Part shown: positions 62,541-64,000 of the stretch, one piece after another
Layout: each line of letters opens with the position of its first letter
Numbering within the stretch: the first letter of the stretch is position 1
Assembly (NCBI RefSeq): GCF_918698155.1
Contig: NZ_CAKKLX010000026.1
Coordinates: forward strand, 1 to 64,000
Direction of reading: 5' to 3'
From: Roseomonas sp. CECT 9278
GTDB taxonomy: Bacteria > Pseudomonadota > Alphaproteobacteria > Acetobacterales > Acetobacteraceae
DNA: 64,000 bases
The notes under the pieces: model-generated
The model's database searches: none
Told to the model about the DNA's origin: nothing
Seen by the model: only the letters and a program-made list of their open reading frames with translations
Made by a program: the position numbers and the translations under genes

Positions 62541-63368
62541 TCACACCGGAATGGTGGCGTTCTCGCTGAGGGTGCGCAGCGCCAGCGTCAGCCGGTCGAC
62601 ATCCGGGCCGGCGCCCGACCGCGACATCGTCACGTAGAATTCGTTGCCGACGCTGTCGTGGAAGGCCTGCTCGCGCAGGGCGATCTCGCCCAGCGCGTGG
62701 AGGTCGTTGACGATCAGCCGAAAGCTCGACGGCAGGAAGCGCCAGACATGCACGTCGACATACCCGCCATCGGCGGTGTCCTTCGCCAAGGCCCGCAGCG
62801 CGTCCGGCAGGTCGATGAAGAAGCGCAGCGGGTCCTGCCCGCCGATCGACCAGCCGATGGCGCCGCCGCGCACTGCGTTGTAGGCCCGGTCGTCCCATAC
62901 GGCACCGGGTGAGGGCATGCGTCGCCCGTCGAGATGCGCCTGCAGCACGGCGCCGGTGCTCGACCACGGGTGCAGCACGTCGAAGCAATGACGCTTGTCC
63001 GGGACGGCCAGCAGCAGGACGCCGTCGGGTTTCAGCAGGGCCTCGCAATCCTTGAGGAAGCCTAGCATGTCCGGCGTGTGTTCGATGACATGCGAGGCGA
63101 CGATGTAGTCGAACAGCGCGCGCTCGCCGACCGTGCCGGCCAGGCCGCGATCGGTGACGACGAAGTCGACAGGTTCGATCATCGCGATGTCGACATGCGG
63201 GTTGTCGAGGTACTTCGCCCGCAGACCCTCGGCGTCGGTGTAGTCCGCGGTCCTGACATCGAAGCCCGCGGATTTCGGCAGCAGCGGGTTGTAGCTCGGG
63301 CCGATCTCGAGGCCGTGGCCCGCGGTATCGATGAGCGACCGGAGGAATTCGGTTCTGTCCACGCGCAT
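62541..63368 (-). CDS. SAM-dependent methyltransferase
   Basis: 275 residues, class I Rossmann fold. Motif I region GLEIGPSYNPLLPKSAGFDV and methyltransferase_11-like YIVASHVIEHTPDMLGFLKD, LLKPDGVLLLAVPD. Such enzymes often accompany glycan or cell-surface genes and act on sugars or lipids; substrate here unknown. AGGGAGCCG before ATG 63368. Confidence 0.82.
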   Translation of the reverse strand: MRVDRTEFLRSLIDTAGHGLEIGPSYNPLLPKSAGFDVRTADYTDAEGLRAKYLDNPHVDIAMIEPVDFVVTDRGLAGTVGERALFDYIVASHVIEHTPDMLGFLKDCEALLKPDGVLLLAVPDKRHCFDVLHPWSSTGAVLQAHLDGRRMPSPGAVWDDRAYNAVRGGAIGWSIGGQDPLRFFIDLPDALRALAKDTADGGYVDVHVWRFLPSSFRLIVNDLHALGEIALREQAFHDSVGNEFYVTMSRSGAGPDVDRLTLALRTLSENATIPV

Positions 63369-63394
63369 CGGCTCCCTGACGTTGCGGCGGCCGG

Positions 63395-64000
63395 CTATTG
63401 GCTCGCCCAGACGATCCGATGCATCCAGGTGATCTCGGGCAGTTCGAAGCTGTAGCTCGGATGCGCCGGATTGAGGCTGGCCAGTTCGATCCGCTTCGCC
63501 GACAGGCGGCGCAGTTCCTTGGCCATCACCTCGCCCTTGCCGGTGCGTACCACCACGCGGTCGCCACGGCGCACCGGCGCACCGGGGGAGACCACCACCA
63601 CATCGCCGTCGCGGAAGACGGGCTCCATGGATTCCCCCGAGATCTCCAGCGCATAGGCATTGGGGTCGCCGATCTCGGGCAGGGAGATCTCGTCCCACGA
63701 CCCGCCGACCGGGTAGCCGCCATCGTCGAAATAGCCATCGCCGCCGGCCTGGGCCAGGCCGATCAGGGGAATGCGCCGGCCCGCGCCGCCGCGCCCGCTG
63801 CCGCCGCGCGACAGCGCCGGCATGCCCGAGACCAGCGAGGCGAAATCATCGATCCCGCGCCCGACGGCGTTCAGCACCTTCGCCACGCTCTCGGTGGAAG
63901 GCCAGCGCGCGCGCCCATCCGCGCCGATCCGCTTGGAGGGGTTGAAGGCGGTGGGGTCGAGCCCGGCCTTGCGTGCGAGGCCGGAGGCGGAGAGCCCGTG
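63395..64000 (-). CDS. S24-type XRE repressor (5' cut by window edge)
   Basis: The frame runs through the right edge, so the start is missing. The visible part begins inside an HTH domain (HGLSASGLARKAGLDPTAFN, PSKR), then a linker and an S24/LexA-like peptidase with catalytic Ser in ISGESMEPVFRDGD and Lys in GEVMAKELRRLS. Such repressors self-cleave or act as phage-type/stress regulators. The gene appears intact where visible; no phage genes are seen in the window. Confidence 0.85.
   Translation of the reverse strand, partial: HGLSASGLARKAGLDPTAFNPSKRIGADGRARWPSTESVAKVLNAVGRGIDDFASLVSGMPALSRGGSGRGGAGRRIPLIGLAQAGGDGYFDDGGYPVGGSWDEISLPEIGDPNAYALEISGESMEPVFRDGDVVVVSPGAPVRRGDRVVVRTGKGEVMAKELRRLSAKRIELASLNPAHPSYSFELPEITWMHRIVWASQ

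Noticed and set aside
63395..64000. Prophage border
   Set aside because: Only an S24-type regulator is seen; no integrase, att site or structural genes nearby.

Overview
The window is chromosomal DNA of a very GC-rich alphaproteobacterium. The gene set suggests Rhodospirillales, most likely an Acetobacteraceae of the Roseomonas type. The pointers are class I lysyl-tRNA synthetase, an EipB (DUF1849) envelope protein, an Usg protein, a CIRCE-controlled groESL operon, ctaA, PAS_7-type kinases, and three separate Bug/TctC-type solute-binding proteins. Taxonomy is inferred from gene content only. No tRNA, rRNA, CRISPR array or complete prophage was seen. The only mobile-element trace is the tail of an IS110-like transposase at the left edge.

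Layout. 1-2.7 kb: transposase tail, hairpin cluster, ribonuclease D, aldo/keto reductase. 2.8-7.2 kb: DUF1176 protein, aspS (of the non-discriminating type), eipB, SMR efflux protein. 7.2-9.0 kb: an orphan family-5 solute-binding protein behind a TPP riboswitch. 9.0-18.1 kb: a sugar-acid/hydroxy-acid catabolic neighbourhood with UxaA-type dehydratase, class II aldolase, FAH-family hydrolase, SDR, flavin monooxygenase and IlvD/Edd dehydratase, broken up by small membrane proteins. 18.2-26.4 kb: secreted proteins, alpha/beta hydrolase, MATE pump, 2-hydroxyacid dehydrogenase, lipoprotein, cyclase-family protein, an SDR lacking the usual Tyr, a WD40-cytochrome c fusion and a YD-repeat secreted protein. 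26.4-30.1 kb: METTL20-like methyltransferase, ubiA, rsmE, gshA. 30.1-35.6 kb: a ctaA / five-PAS histidine kinase / tldD operon. 35.7-39.9 kb: glycosyltransferase, palindromic tandem repeats, TVP38-like membrane protein, usg, and groESL with two CIRCE operators and a heat-shock-like promoter.

40-47 kb: two Bug-type binding proteins, cspA, a PLP dehydratase/amidohydrolase pair, an AMP-dependent ligase and a cupin. 47-52 kb: a DinG/XPD-type helicase, a trypsin-like lipoprotein and asd. 52.3-58.7 kb: lysK overlapping an mprF-like flippase whose lysyl-transfer domain is cut short, then UDP-glucose dehydrogenase and phosphomannomutase/phosphoglucomutase. 58.8-64 kb: another Bug protein, a GGCT-like protein, a flavin amine oxidase, a D-threonine-aldolase-like enzyme, a methyltransferase and an incomplete S24-type repressor.

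Many neighbouring same-strand genes overlap by 1-4 nt (GTGA/ATGA/TGATG), which implies tight translational coupling. The most striking observations are the TPP riboswitch on an orphan peptide-type binding protein with a visible ribosome-site-masking hairpin, the lysK-mprF coupling with a truncated synthase domain, the hairpin masking the ribosome site of the IlvD/Edd dehydratase, the WD40-cytochrome c fusion, and the five-unit hairpin repeat at 36.5 kb.
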